This document shows positions 52,585 through 64,000 of a DNA stretch of 64,000 bases, piece by piece (the stretch's first letter is position 1; the number at the start of each line of letters is the position of its first letter). The position numbers were made by a program, and so were the translations under genes. The notes under the pieces were generated by a model that searched no databases, had not been told where the DNA came from, and saw only the letters and a program-made list of their open reading frames with translations. Location of the stretch: contig NW_011887297.1 in the NCBI RefSeq assembly GCF_000151315.2, positions 411,587 through 475,586 on the forward strand, read 5' to 3'. Origin of the DNA: Capsaspora owczarzaki ATCC 30864. Its lineage: Eukaryota > Opisthokonta > Filasterea.

Positions 52585-55500
52585 TCACAGTTGAGCTTGG
52601 CGCAATCGCTCGTTCTCGCGTTTGAGCCGATCAATCTCGCGAAGCAGTGACTCATTGACCGAGTTTGTTTGAATCAGCGTTTCAAGTTCGTTCTGGGGCA
52701 AGAAGAAAACGCACACACAGAGTCCAGGGGACGCGGGAAAGCAAAGGTGAGTGGACAAAACGTTCCGAAACAAAAGACAAAACGCTCTCGCGAGCCGACG
52801 ACTCACTCGCTGAATCTGGAACTGACGAAGCAGCTCCAAATGCATGTTCTGGATTTCTCGATGCATCGTGAGACGAAGCCCATCCATTGCTTCTTCGACC
52901 GTCGAGCGAATGAGCTGTGCTTGAATCTCCATCGTCAACAGAGTTTCGATGGGTTGCTGTGACTGCGCAGCTGGCAGCGCTGCTACTGCAGGCAGCGTGA
53001 GTGGCACGGATGGTAGCCTTTCAGGGTTGCTGATCGACCGCTGTTGTGGTTGCGCAACAGCGCCGCCAGCCGGGATTCCAGCAGCTGTCGTGGCCTCGCG
53101 CGTCGGTTGCTGTGCTGCCTTTGTAACTGCGGCCGGAGCTAGCGTCGCTCCTCGTGCAAGGCCAGCGGCGCCGACCGGATCTGGCGTGGTGAAAGTCACG
53201 TTATTGCGCATGTCAGCGGGGGTGTGCTGAACGCGGCCCGTGTGCGCAAGATGGCTGGTATTAACGGTGCTCGAGGCAGACGGCGGAACTGAGCGCTGGA
53301 GGTGATGCAGGTCGCGAGTCGTCGGAAAATGTCGCGAGTCGGGAGCGGCGGACGCCAGCGGGGAGAAGACCGCTGATGGATGAGAGGCACTGCGAACGAC
53401 GGGATCGACAGTGCCATGACTTTCTGGGCGCACCGAAGAAGATCGCGCGGTGCTTGGGACGGCTGATGTCACCCGCGACGCGGCCGAGCTGCTGGCCGCG
53501 GCCGCTGCTGGCGGAGCCAACGGAGAAAAGATGATGGACTGAGGGGCAGCGCTAGACGTCTGTGGCGCAACAGGCGAGTGAGCGGCCATTCGAGTGTCAC
53601 CTTGAGGTCCTGTAAGAGTCAACAAATAAACAAAAAAACGAGCCTGGAGTTTAGAAGAAAGCGCCAAAGTGCGAGAATCAAGCAACAACAGAACGCGGCC
53701 ATCCTGACCTCGCAATGGAGAGAAAACAGTGCTGGCGACCTCCCGAGAACCCCTTGGGTCGAGCGTAGACTTGAGGAGAGAGGACGATGTCTGTGTGGGT
53801 GCGGGCTTGGAGTTGGATGCAGGCTAAAGGAGCGAAGGAGGTTGTGAATATAAAAAAATCGTCGTTGTTTCAACCTTCCACGAACGCAGAACGGACATGT
53901 GCATTTTATACCTGCTGCGAACGAACGGTTGAAGATGACGACGACGCATCTTGGCTCGCCGCGCGCGCGAAGGCAACAGAGGTGACTGAGGCCGGTGCGT
54001 GCACAGAAACCAACGGAAGCAAGTTGCCTCGGTCGTCGGACGCGCGTCTCAAGTCGACAAGATGAACAGCGCCTGCCACAGTACAGGATGAAATGAGATG
54101 AAGGTTAGTGTCTGCAGTTGATGTGCTGCTCTCCTTAGTTTTGTTTTGTTTTTTTGCTTTTCGAGTCTTTCTCGCCCACATACCGGATTGTGTTCCAATG
54201 GCGACCAGCGGTTTGTCTGGGTGAAATGTGATGCCAGTAAGAGGCTCTTCCGCGTGTAATTGAAGCGTTGCACTAAACCAAGAAAGAAATGGTGCGAAAC
54301 GTTGAGCAAAGCAAATCGAACGGAGCCTTTCGCGCCCAAAAACAAAGTGACATACCGCTTCTCGTTCACATTAAACAAGGACAATCGCTTATCCAAACCA
54401 ACGGATGCTAGGATGTGCGCGGCGGTTGGCGAGAACGCAACACCAATGGCCGGGGCAATGTGCGAGGCGAAGCTCGCGCTCGTCGCATTCTGGATAACAT
54501 CGAACAAAGTCACAGCTCCATCATCGCCCGCACATGCCAATAGCCCGCGCCTCGAGAGCGAGAAGTCGAGGGAACGCACAGCCTGAGCGAATGAAACAGG
54601 TGAATGGTTAGGAGGGATCATCCTCGCAGAAACAAACACAAGACACACGCGCAGCTCGCACCATGGGTCTGGTAAAGCTGGATGTCAGCTGAGAGGTGAC
54701 GGCCGAGTGAACGAGAATGTCGCCGCTGGCCGAGGCGCTCGCAATAAGGCCATCGACAGGGGCAAACCGTACGGCCAGAATTGACGAGTTGTGGCCCTTG
54801 GTGAACGCAATGAGCAAAAGTTGCCAGAATGAGGTCCGATACCACTTTACACTCGGGGGGATGTGCCCTAGCTGAGCTGCTCTGGTCAATGAATCAATCC
54901 TACCTGCAGTTGTTTGCTGACACGCTGCGTTTTGACATCCCACAGTGTGACGACCCGCGAAGCACCTGCTTCCGCAATAAGTTTTGAATTCGGCGAGAAG
55001 TCCATGGTACTCAGTTTCTGTCCAGACGGCGTTGCATGGAGATGTCAGAGATGTGTGTCAGACGGAACGAGACGAAGTTGGCTGTTGGCGGGGAGTTTAC
55101 CTGCGCCGTGCTCAGCGTGCCAAGATCGGCACTGGATGCCAACGATAGGTGGATGTCTCCAGACTCGGTGGCGACTGCGAGGACTTGACCTGTGTCGAGC
55201 AAGAATCGAGCAGATGAGTGAGATTGAATTTTGCGCGGGAAAACGCTCGACTCGAAAACGAAACAGTGAGAGAGGCAGTCGCGAAGACTCGGTCGGAACA
55301 AACGACAGACTGATGTGGTTGTCGTCGCTCCAGTCCCAAACGCAAAACAGAGATCAGAGGTGGGGACAGAGCCGAGATCGAGCGGAGACGGACAAAGGCG
55401 AGGGACGAAAGTGAGAAAGGGGGAAAACCACGGCACTCACTGGAGGGCGACCAGCGCACAGCCGCAACGGGTGTCTTTGTATTGATCGAGTGGGTCATGG

Positions 55501-55806
55501 TCGGCGGCGGGAGGGCTGCGGCGGCAGTGTCAGAGCCAGCAGGCGCAGGATGATCGCTCGCTGCGTTCGAGTACCAGACGGCGACGCTCGACGCTGCAGC
55601 AATCGCCAGCATTTGGAGCAGTCTACAAGCAGGAAACTCAAATCACAGAAGGTACAGGATCAAAAGTAAAATCAAAAACACGAGTGAACTGACTGACTGA
55701 CTGTGAGTTGCAGAACTCGAAAGCAAAAATACTGTTTTCCCTTTGGATTTCTTCCAATCCACTCTGTTCTTTCCCCCCCCCCTTCTTACCTCGTTGAATG
55801 AAGCAT
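52585..55806 (-). CDS. NEDD1: NEDD1, WD40 gamma-tubulin recruiting protein
   Basis: Eleven exons: 55806-55790, 55622-55441, 55189-55101, 55017-54904, 54796-54662, 54582-54356, 54272-54184, 54072-53912, 53823-53709, 53609-52807 and 52692-52585. They give 679 residues (human NEDD1 660), and all phases agree. The N-terminal half is a WD40 propeller: AAVRWSPSS, KLSTMDFSPNSKLIAEAG, HNSSILAVRFAP, AVRSLDFSLSRRGLLACAGDDG and PLTGITFHPDKPLVAIG. The disordered middle carries many S/TP sites, as expected for a mitotic phosphoprotein. The C-terminal helix (IRSTVEEAMDGLRLTMHREI..LLRQF, then NESLLREIDRLKRENERLR) is the conserved region that binds the gamma-tubulin ring complex. NEDD1 bridges the ring complex to augmin, whose subunit HAUS3 is also in this window. 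Confidence 0.93.
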
Positions 55807-56664
55807 GCTCTCATAGTTGTGATGATGATGATGATGTGAATGATGATGAGAAGGACAACCTCAGTCCTTGTTTTTTTCCATTTGGTTCAAAGTGCGTTCA
55901 ATCTCTTTTCTCTGCAATCCAACCGATACCCCTCTCCCCACCTCTCCAGCCCGCTTCCTCCCCTCCCAAGCTGCATTCACACCATCCATCCCCTTTCCCC
56001 CTCTGCTCCGCTTTCCCGTCCCCTTTGCTGGAGTGTTCGGATCACCGCGACTCAATCGAGGTCATTCTCCTTCAGTTTCAGTGCAAGCGATCCCCCCTCT
56101 TTGTCGCGTTTCGTTCTTCTGCTCCCCCTTTTTTCGTTCATTGGCTGTCCTTCCTCCTTCACTCTTTCACTGCATCGCTCAACTCGTCGCTTTCAATGCA
56201 TTCTCACTCTCGGTTCAGTTGTTGCAGTTTGGAAAAGGCAACTTTTTTTTATTTTATTTTTTTATTTTTTATTTTTTATCTAATTTTTTATCCGTGTGAC
56301 TTCAATGGAAACTCATACAAAAAAATCGGCAAAAAAAATCAAAATAATAAAAAAAAAAACCCAGATCTCTTTTGAAATTGTGGCACAGAGAACGAATGGA
56401 ATGGAAGGATGATGGATGATGAAGCGATTGCATGATGCATGAAGCGATGCAATGAGGACGACGGGAGAGCGAGTTGAGCGAGCGAGAGAGAGAGAGAGAG
56501 AGTGAGCGTGATCGGTTGAATCTTTCTACAAACTCAAACTCAACGACTCTCATTCAACCACCGACACTACTACTACGACTACAACTGTGCTCAAACATCG
56601 GACATGACTCATTTGCTCTGTTGCGTTTGCAGATCCATCCACATTTACAAAACAAAACCCGACA
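55807..56664. promoter_or_regulatory. Divergent intergenic region, NEDD1 / twinfilin
   Basis: An 858-base stretch between divergent starts, likely with both promoters. It holds a GATGAT repeat (55818-55853), a long C/T-rich tract on the plus strand (about 55920-56230), a T-rich stretch near 56245-56290 and a GA run near 56481-56503. No conserved coding sequence is seen, although the C/T tract leaves frames open. Confidence 0.5.
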
Positions 56665-58422
56665 ATGTCGCACCAATCTGGCATCACTGGTAAGTGGCCA
56701 CTGCCAACCGCAAGCAAGCTGATGCTTGAACGCGAAAGACATAGTTGCGTGATCCTCATGTCCTGATCATTTTGATGAATCGGTTACATCCAGCGTCCCG
56801 CGAGCTCTCGGCGTACTTTTCCGAAATCCATCAGGCCGACAACGTCCGTGCCATCAAGGTCAACATCTCTGGCGGTGAGTGAGCTACTGGATTTGTCTTT
56901 AGCGTGGATGCTTTTGCTGTTTTGCTGTTTTGCTGTTTTGGCGTTGCTTTTCAGAAATCATCAGCGCTCATCGGTACTTGTTTTTGCTTGTCGTTTGTTT
57001 TGGGGGTTTCACTGGGCAAAGAATCCCTCGTCAAGGCAACCTCGCAACCCGTGCGCGGCACCTGGGAGAGCGATTATGACAGCTGCGTGACTCCTCTGCT
57101 CGACGAAAAGGCCCCCTCTTACATTCTGTACCGCTTGGACTCGTCGAACGCCCACGGTTATGAGTGGATTCTGATTTGCTACGTTCCCGACTTTGCCATG
57201 GTGCGATTTGCGTTTTTCTGCCTTTGATGCCGCTTCTTGGCAAACCATCTCAGTCGCACCTCCTTTTACTCACCTCGTCTTGTCGTCGTCGTCTGGGCAG
57301 GTCCGCGACAAGATGCTTTACGCATCCACCCGCGCCACCCTCAAGAAGGAGTTTGGCGATTACCGCGTTGTCGACGAAGTCTTTGGCACTGCTCCTGTGA
57401 GTCACGCGACGGAAGTCTACTTTTCAATGAGATGAACATTTTTTCCCTTGTTGTTTCGTTCTTTGTTGTTTGCTGACATTGAACTTTGTGACGCTAGAGC
57501 GACGTCAGCCGCGACGGTTTTGCCAAGCACGTTGAGGCCAACAACGCACCCCCGCCGCTCTCCCGAGAGGAGATTGAAAAGTCTGAAATCAAGGCTCGCG
57601 AGGTCGGTGTCGACATTGGCGCCAGCACCAAGCGCGCGCACATGGGTGCTGTTCACTTCCCCGTCTCTGACGCTGGTCTTGCCAAGCTCCGCGCCCTCCA
57701 GGACGGCTCTGTTTCCTACGTTCAGCTGGTACGTGAATTTTGGTTGTTGCGTTTGTCTTTGCCGACCCGCCGTCGGTCTGTCGTTGTCTGACTGTGTGCT
57801 TCACTTGCACCGTGTGTGTTTGGTTTTTTCCTTCAGTCCATTGATATTTCTCGCGAGACTATCGAGCTCGCCTCTGCCGAGAACATCCAAGCAAGCCAAA
57901 TTGCCAGCCGCATCCCCGGCGACCAGCCTCGTTACCACTTCTTCCGCTTTACCCACCAGCACGAAGGCCAGCGTCTTGAGCCCATCGGTAAGCTTGGCTT
58001 TTGGCACTTTTTTGCGTTGTAGATGCGTCGATCCGTAAATACTCACGTTTGAATTCATTCACCTTGCAGTTTTCATCTATTCGTGCCCCGGCTACGCCTG
58101 CAAAATCAAGGAGCGCATGCTCTATTCTTCTGGCAAGAACCCGATTCTCAGCGTTGTCGAGGACGATCTTGGTATTACCGTTGACAAGAAGGTATTGTAT
58201 GCTTCGCAAACGAGCGTGTTCATCATGTTTTCAGTCGTCACAGTACTCATTCAGTTTTGGAAACCATCACAGCTCGAAGTCTCCGATGCTGCAGAGGTCA
58301 CTGAGCAATTCATCTTTGAAGAGTTCCACCCTAAGGCTGTGGAGGCCAAGAAGGCTTTCGCAAAACCCTCGGCACCCGGCAAGGGCGGTCGCCGACTTCT
58401 CCGCACCACCGAGGATGCCTAA
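56665..58422 (+). CDS. TWF1: Twinfilin, two ADF-homology domains
   Basis: Eight exons: 56665-56689, 56794-56874, 57022-57200, 57301-57396, 57498-57728, 57837-57987, 58070-58191 and 58273-58422. They give 344 residues (human twinfilin-1 350), with consistent phases. The start [10 protein letters not shown] matches human MSHQTGIQAS. ADF-H domain 1 contains [20 protein letters not shown] and [12 protein letters not shown], then [15 protein letters not shown]. Domain 2 contains [30 protein letters not shown] and [21 protein letters not shown]. The C-terminal tail ([22 protein letters not shown]) is the capping-protein-binding, PIP2-responsive tail. Twinfilin sequesters actin monomers and removes subunits and capping protein from barbed ends. 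Confidence 0.96.
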
Positions 58423-58686
58423 AAGAATGCCGCAAAACGACGAAGAAAAAAAAAGCGCGCACTTCTTGTTTTGATTGCGTGTTGACTTTGACGTTTTGAT
58501 ACGTGCCTGTGAATTGAATTGAGCCATTTTTTTTTTAACAGTCCGAACAATTTCCGAAGAAGTTGCAGTTCGCCCTGTTTGGGCACTCGTGGTCCACTCC
58601 ACTCCGTGCCTGCACGATGTACTGTGTAATTGTGTATTACTGTCGTTTGCAAGACCATACAAACTCCCATGACGCAAAGAAGGAAC

Positions 58687-61600
58687 TTAGATCGGCGAAT
58701 AGCCAGAAGCGCGGCGACGGAAGTACACGTAAGTGGCAACGCCAGCCATCGCAGCGCCGGCAAGGAGCGAGCCAATCGAAGCGCCGGCAACCGTACCGCT
58801 GGAATAGCCGCTGCTGCTGGACTGCTTGGGCACGGACTCGCTGCAAGTGAAGCCACCAAAGCCCTCAAGGCAAGAGTACGCGCAAGTGGCGCTGGTTTGC
58901 CTGGTGCCAGTGTACACTGCATGAGCTGGGGCATTGGTGCATTGCTGCATATTTGTGTGTGGGAGATGGAATCGAGGACAAACGAACAAGAGGTGTGAGA
59001 ACAAACAAAAGCTTTGTGTCGCGTCTCACATGCTTCAAAAGTACTCACCTGGCAGGCAGTCTGAGTGCCGTCTTGCCAGAATCCGGCAGGGCAGGCGATG
59101 CACGCGTCTTGAACCTCGCCAAAGCCGGCGTTGCAGGAGGCAGCGGAGCAGGTGGTCGAGTACACGCCGTTCACGCACGTGTGGACGCCCGAGCCGGAAG
59201 CAAGGGTGCATGGCTTGGTCTGCCAGGCTGCGCAGGTGGCAAACTGCTTGGCAACGGCGCGGTAGATGGGTCCGACAAGCGGATCGCCGGCCACAAAGCC
59301 GCTGCTGCCGTACGGGAGCTGGAAGTCGACGGGGTCAAACACAAATTCGAGGGGGACGGCCTGGGAGGCGCTGTTGAACGGGTAGATTTCGCGAATCGCA
59401 TAACGGAAGATGGTGTTGCCGGGAAGGGCCGCGGGAACAAGGCTGGGATCCGTGACGCCATACTTGGCGGCCATCGAGATGGCGAACGGCAAGTCCTCGA
59501 CCTCGCCGCCTGAAGGAGGCAAGACGATTCAAAACGCAGAACAAAAGCGCCGTCGATGTCAGACAATGCCGGATGAGCATGCATTTTGGTTGGGGTGGGG
59601 TGGGGGCGTAGCGAGGGATTCTGATCTTTCACAGCTATCTCTTTATGTTTTTCCTTTCTTTTTTACCTGGGAACGAGGCAATGCCAGACTTGACACCTTG
59701 CAGACCACCGACGGTCAGAGTCTTGACCTTGCGAGCTTGTTGCATGTGGCTGGAAGATGGTAAATGGCGTGAGTTGAAACTGCAAAAGCAAAACAACAAA
59801 AACAGCAACACAACGAATCGTGCGTACCGAGAGAAGACGGCACAAGAGCTGCCGCACAGACTGTCCGAGAAGGCAATGATGTTATCTGCGGTCAGGCTCT
59901 TGAGAGGGTTGGCCGGGATCCACATGTCGTAGGCCGTCTGAATAAGCCAAGCTCTAAATGTAAGAATTTGTCAAGCACAAAACCCAAACACAACAACGGG
60001 GGCCTTTTATTTTACCTGGCAGCCTTCGTGGATGAGCGACGAGTAAGCCGAGTTGGCCACGCCACCGCGAGGGTACGTTTCGCCAGGGTTGAACCACGAG
60101 TCGTCCGAGAAGGGCAGGAATTCCACACCAACGCCGCCAGGAGCCGACCACGCGCAGGGAGTAAAGTATCCGACAACCTCGGGATCTGGAGAATTCGCAT
60201 GTCGCATGTTGCAAAACAAAGCCACCCCAAATTGCACACACACCACAAGCATAGCATGGTGAGCAAAAAACAAGATCAAACAGGGGCGGAAACAAATTCT
60301 TGCACCACATTCCGGGTACAACGGTTACCAATACCGCATGGGATGGAGCCAGGGGCCGAAGTTTGCATCTGCTGGGCGCCGGCTTCGGCAAGGGCATTCC
60401 ACAGAGGAGAGTGCTTCATGTCGTAGCGGCCAATGGTGGGTGTGACGTCCGGGAAGAGGAAGCGAAGCGCGCCATAGGCAAGGCAAATGTCGCCACCACC
60501 GTTCAGGCGAAGATCGATAATGAGGTTTTGCATGTTGGCGTCAGTCAAAGCGCGGACACCCGTCATGACGCTGGAGATGAACTGCGAGTTGTTGGCCGGG
60601 GCCCAGGTGGCAATCTTGAGCACGCCAGTCACGCCGTCGACCAGCTGCACTGTGACGCCGCTGGCAGCGTCCTGAACAAAGGTCTGAACGCCAGGTTCGT
60701 CGCCGACAGTGGCAGCAATCTTGGCCGTCGAAGCCGACTTGGGAAGCAGGGTGTGGAAGGACGAGAGCGGCGCAGAGTTCTCGGCAAGAGTCAGCTGCTC
60801 CTCCTGGATGATGGCCTGCGGCATGCGTGGCGAGGCGCGAGCTGCAAGGGCAGCGGAGGTTGCCGGAGGAATGTAGCGACCGAGGAAGGAAATCGTGTCG
60901 GTGAAGGTCTCGTTGGTGGCAGGGTTTTGGAGCACCCACAGCATGGTCGGGGCGGGAATGGCTTGGAGGTTTTGCTGACGGAAGGTGAACATGCCATAAA
61001 AGGTGCCGCCATAGCCATCAACAGCCAAGTTGAAGCGAGCGCCGACGTCCTTGCTGTAGCCAATCTTTTCCTTGGCGAAGGTGGAGACGGTTGTGAGAGC
61101 ATCCTGCAACACCAAAACAAAAACGAAAAACGAAAAAAAAAAAAAAAAAAAAAACACGCACACATCAAAATCAGTTTGCCGTCGCATCATTTTTTGGTCT
61201 GTTTCCGTCAATCCTGAAGAGCGATGGTACCAACCTTGCCGTCAATGGAGATTGCGCGGAAGCCGTCAACATTCACACCGTTGAATGGAGCCGCGCCGTA
61301 GACGGCAGTGTAGTTGCCCATCCAGTCGGGTTGGACGTGGACTGTGATGCCCTGGTTGTTGGCATCATCGACCTCGGACGACAAGATGAATGGCAGAATG
61401 AAGACACTGTTTGTGTACGGCGATGGCTTGGCGTATCTGTGATGGACATGCAGAAATTTCAGAAAGTGATTTTTGTCAGTTTACAGTCATTCCACTGTGC
61501 ACTGCGATCGCCATGATGTTGTGAATCCATGTTTTTGGTCTGCCCGTCTTTCGCTCGGAAGATTCTTTTTTTTTGCATCTGCTCAGAACCCACTCGGATT

Positions 61601-62193
61601 GTCTCAGATCACGGATGAATCGGAGATTTTTACAACCCAAAAACTCCCCCCGCTCCAAACTCGACCGGATGCTTCAGAGATGGCGCCATCTCAAGCGAAC
61701 ATCGACCCCTCCAAAGCAACAATCGATCTGTGCGGGACTAGATCGAGCGTTGGGGGATTGCCCCCTCCCCTCCCAACGGAGCGAGCGAGCCGAACAATAC
61801 GACGCACCGCGTGTGAGCATCGTGGAGCTCGCCAAAGAGATCCGCAAGGTCTTGCTGGAAATCGGCGTCGACTGCGTATCCGCCGGCAGCGGCGGTCTGC
61901 TTGATGGTCTGGAGACGGGCAATGAGATCCGTGTTCATCGGGATGTTGACTGGGTCGGGCGACGCCTTGGACGTGTCCACAAAGACATACGACGGGACCA
62001 TCTTGAGCAGCGAATCCAAAATGTTCGCGGCCTGGGTCGCGTCGAACGCCACCGAGCGCAGGCAGCCAGCGACCTGGGTGTGGTTGAAGTAAGGCCCGTT
62101 GGTTGCAATGGCGTCGCACTCGGGCGTGGCCGTTGCGACGGAGGGAGCCAGCGCGGCGAGCGACAGCAGCAGCAGGAGCGAGAATTGGCGCAT
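58687..62193 (-). CDS. Membrane-anchored S41 peptidase-like protein with Cys-rich stalk
   Basis: Eight exons: 62193-61808, 61436-61235, 61103-60335, 60185-60016, 59937-59828, 59749-59667, 59509-59049 and 58944-58687, about 812 residues. A signal peptide (MRQFSLLLLLSLAALAPSVATA) starts the protein. The middle has S41 (tail-specific protease) features: NLIIDLRLNGGGDICLAYGALRF and, 110 residues later, IAFSDSLCGSSCAVFSR, where a Ser of GSSC would be the nucleophile. Near the end lies a Cys-rich growth-factor-receptor-like stalk (CNAGFGEVQDACIACPAGFW, then CAYSCLEGFGGFTCSE), one membrane helix (IGSLLAGAAMAGVATYVYF) and a short basic tail. So it is predicted as a type I surface protein with the enzyme outside. 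Fungal secreted S41 proteins share the core. The general base Lys was not identified, and activity is uncertain. Confidence 0.82.
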
Positions 62194-62395
62194 TGAGAAT
62201 AGAATTGAAAAAAAAAAAAAAGAAAAAAAAGATGGAATGATTTTGGGTTTTTTGTTTTAGAGATGTCTGAGAAACGAAGAAAATGCATGAATGCATGTAC
62301 TGAAAAAGCGGGAAGCATCAACACCACCAAACAAAAAAAGCGAATCGCTCGAGCCACAAAACAACAACAACAACCAAAACCAAACGCTTCGAGAT

Positions 62396-64000
62396 CTAGG
62401 CCAAATCGTCCGCAGAGCGCATGCGAAGCGAGCACCCAAACTTGGCGAGCGAGGATCGGACAGTGTCAATGTCCTTGTCACCACGACCGCTCAAGCACAC
62501 GACAATGTTCTTGCCAGGACCCATCTCTTCAGCAAGCTTGATGGCACGGAAGATGGCGTGCGACGATTCCAGCGCTGGGATGATGCCTAATCACACAGGG
62601 AAAGAGTCAGTCAATACTTTGAACGCAAGCGCAGACACCATTTCCAACCGTATCAACTGACCTTCGAGCTGGGTCAACTTCTTGAAGCCCAGCAGCGCCT
62701 CTCGGTCGGTGACGGCCACGTACTCGGCGCGACCAGTGTCCTTCAACCAAGCGTGCTCAGGACCGACACCGGGATAGTCCAAACCCTGAAGGCAAAGAAA
62801 AACGCTCCGAGTGAGCCTTCTAGTAGGCAGGTTGGGCAAGAGTCGCATCTCCAATGCATACCGCGCTGATCGAGTGCGTCTCTTGGATTTGACCGGCAGC
62901 GTCCTGGAGCAGATACGTGCGAGTTCCGTGCAGAACGCCGGGCGTTCCGGCGACCAAAGTGGCAGAGTGGTGAGGGGTGTCGACACCTAAGATCAACAAG
63001 AACAAGTTGACAAGTATTTCAGTCATCCGATAACTTTTTGGCCGAGAACAAGCTTGCCTTCAAGTCACAACAAACAAGAAAAGCTTAAGAAGCGTGTACC
63101 TTCACCGCCAGCTTCGCAACCAACAAGTCGAACAGACGGGTCGTTGATGAAGGGGTAGAATGTACCAATGGCATTGCTGCCTCCGCCAACGCAGGCCACA
63201 CAGGCGTCGGGCAAGCGGCCAGTGTACTTGAGCATCTGGAATTTGGGCGAATTGAATTGCGCGAAAAAATGAGCATGAGACCCTCGTGCGGACCCTGTGC
63301 GGCTTCACACACCGGAATCATACCTGCTCCTTAATCTCGCGACCAATGACGGACTGGAAATCGCGCACAATTGTTGGGAAGGGATGAGGGCCGATCGCCG
63401 AGCCAACCAGGTAATGCGTGTTGCGAATGTTGGTCACCCAGTCTCGCATTGCCTCGTTGATTGCGTCCTTCAGCGTGCGCGATCCGGCTGTGACGGCAAC
63501 GACCTAAAGCACAAAACAGGCACGCACGCACGCACAAACGAAATGAGTTCGAGTCACCAGGCTCTGTTTCTCGCAATCAGAGTAACACGCTCCTTTTTTA
63601 CCTTGGCACCAAGCATTTCCATGCGGAACACATTCAAGGACTGGCGCTTGACATCATCGGCGCCCATGTACACAACCAGCTCGAGACCGAGCTTGGCGCA
63701 CACGGTGGCACTGGCAACACCGTGTTGTCCTGCGCCCGTCTCGGCAATGATTCGTGTCTTGCCAAGCCGTTTCGCAAGCAGAGCCTGGCCGATCGCGTTG
63801 TTGATCTTGTGCGAGCCAGTGTGGTTGAGGTCTTCGCGCTTGAGCCAGATCTTGGCAGCCTTGGTGGAGTCCACCAAGCGGTCGGTCGCGTGCAAGGAGC
63901 TGGGGCGGCCCACGTAGTCGCAAAAGGAGGCAATCTCGGCGAGGAAGGACGGATCGTCCTTGACCTTGTTGTACTCGCGCTCGAGCTCGTCCAGCGCGTG
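62396..64000 (-). CDS. TRPB: Tryptophan synthase beta chain, 5' end missing
   Basis: Visible exons, 5' to 3': beyond 64000 to 63602, 63503-63324, 63235-63100, 62986-62862, 62785-62662 and 62586-62396. The beta-chain signature is complete: [36 protein letters not shown] (the Lys of HKINN holds pyridoxal phosphate), [50 protein letters not shown] and LSGRGDKD. It joins indole and serine to make tryptophan. The exon phases agree throughout. The window edge cuts within the first part of the beta domain, so it cannot be seen whether an alpha chain is fused in front, as in fungi. Tryptophan synthesis is absent in animals but common in protists and fungi. Confidence 0.95.

Noticed and set aside
55920-56230. 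Open C/T-rich frames upstream of twinfilin
   Set aside because: Three plus-strand frames are open at once because of the C/T composition; none shows a domain.

Overview
The window is nuclear DNA from a small-genome eukaryote. Protein-coding genes lie 130-900 bases apart on both strands. Most are cut by short T-rich GT-AG introns with GTGAGT/GTAAGT/GTATGT donors. Many proteins carry Gln, Ala, Ser or Asp runs. The gene set points to a unicellular amorphean, and a close relative of animals (filasterean-like, for example Capsaspora) is my best guess: a paxillin-like LIM protein, a WNK kinase with its C-terminal OSR-type domain, an LSM10-like U7 protein, a Rab11-FIP-like protein, augmin HAUS3, NEDD1, TMEM97 and twinfilin. 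That placement is inference. I saw no rRNA, tRNA, CRISPR array, transposon or viral element. One 100-N gap lies at 16741-16840.

Layout. 1-7.2 kb: an unidentified gene cut by the window edge, LSM10 (U7 snRNP), mitochondrial ribosomal mL46, an unidentified two-exon gene, and a bacterial-type DUF1905/OmdA gene. 7.3-19.3 kb: DET1-like histidine phosphatase, 17-exon HAUS3, a large DYRK kinase of plant DYRKP type, and a serine racemase/threonine dehydratase-like enzyme. 19.5-33 kb: a C2-TIG-Rab11-FIP-like gene, a four-LIM paxillin-like gene, and the WNK kinase gene with a very long Gln-rich tail. 33-41 kb: TMEM97, TMA7, ATP synthase gamma, NUBP2 (Cfd1) and monoglyceride lipase. 41-56 kb: nucleoporin TPR, splicing factor CWC25, LSM1 and NEDD1. 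56.6-64 kb: twinfilin, a membrane-anchored S41 peptidase-like protein, and tryptophan synthase beta, which runs off the end.

The genes are mostly housekeeping and not operonic. Seven adjacent pairs are head to head with 150-900 bases between starts, so shared promoters are likely. Functional themes recur: spindle microtubule branching (HAUS3, NEDD1), Sm-like RNA-binding proteins and splicing (LSM10, LSM1, CWC25), nuclear pore (TPR), mitochondrial function (mL46, ATP gamma) and adhesion/cytoskeleton (paxillin-like, twinfilin).

The most striking points are a 31-bp tandem duplication that puts the WNK kinase domain and its 1.6-kb-residue tail in different frames, a C2-TIG-FIP domain order that I do not know from animal Rab11-FIPs, and a paxillin-like protein that already has LD-like, YxxP and SH3-ligand motifs.
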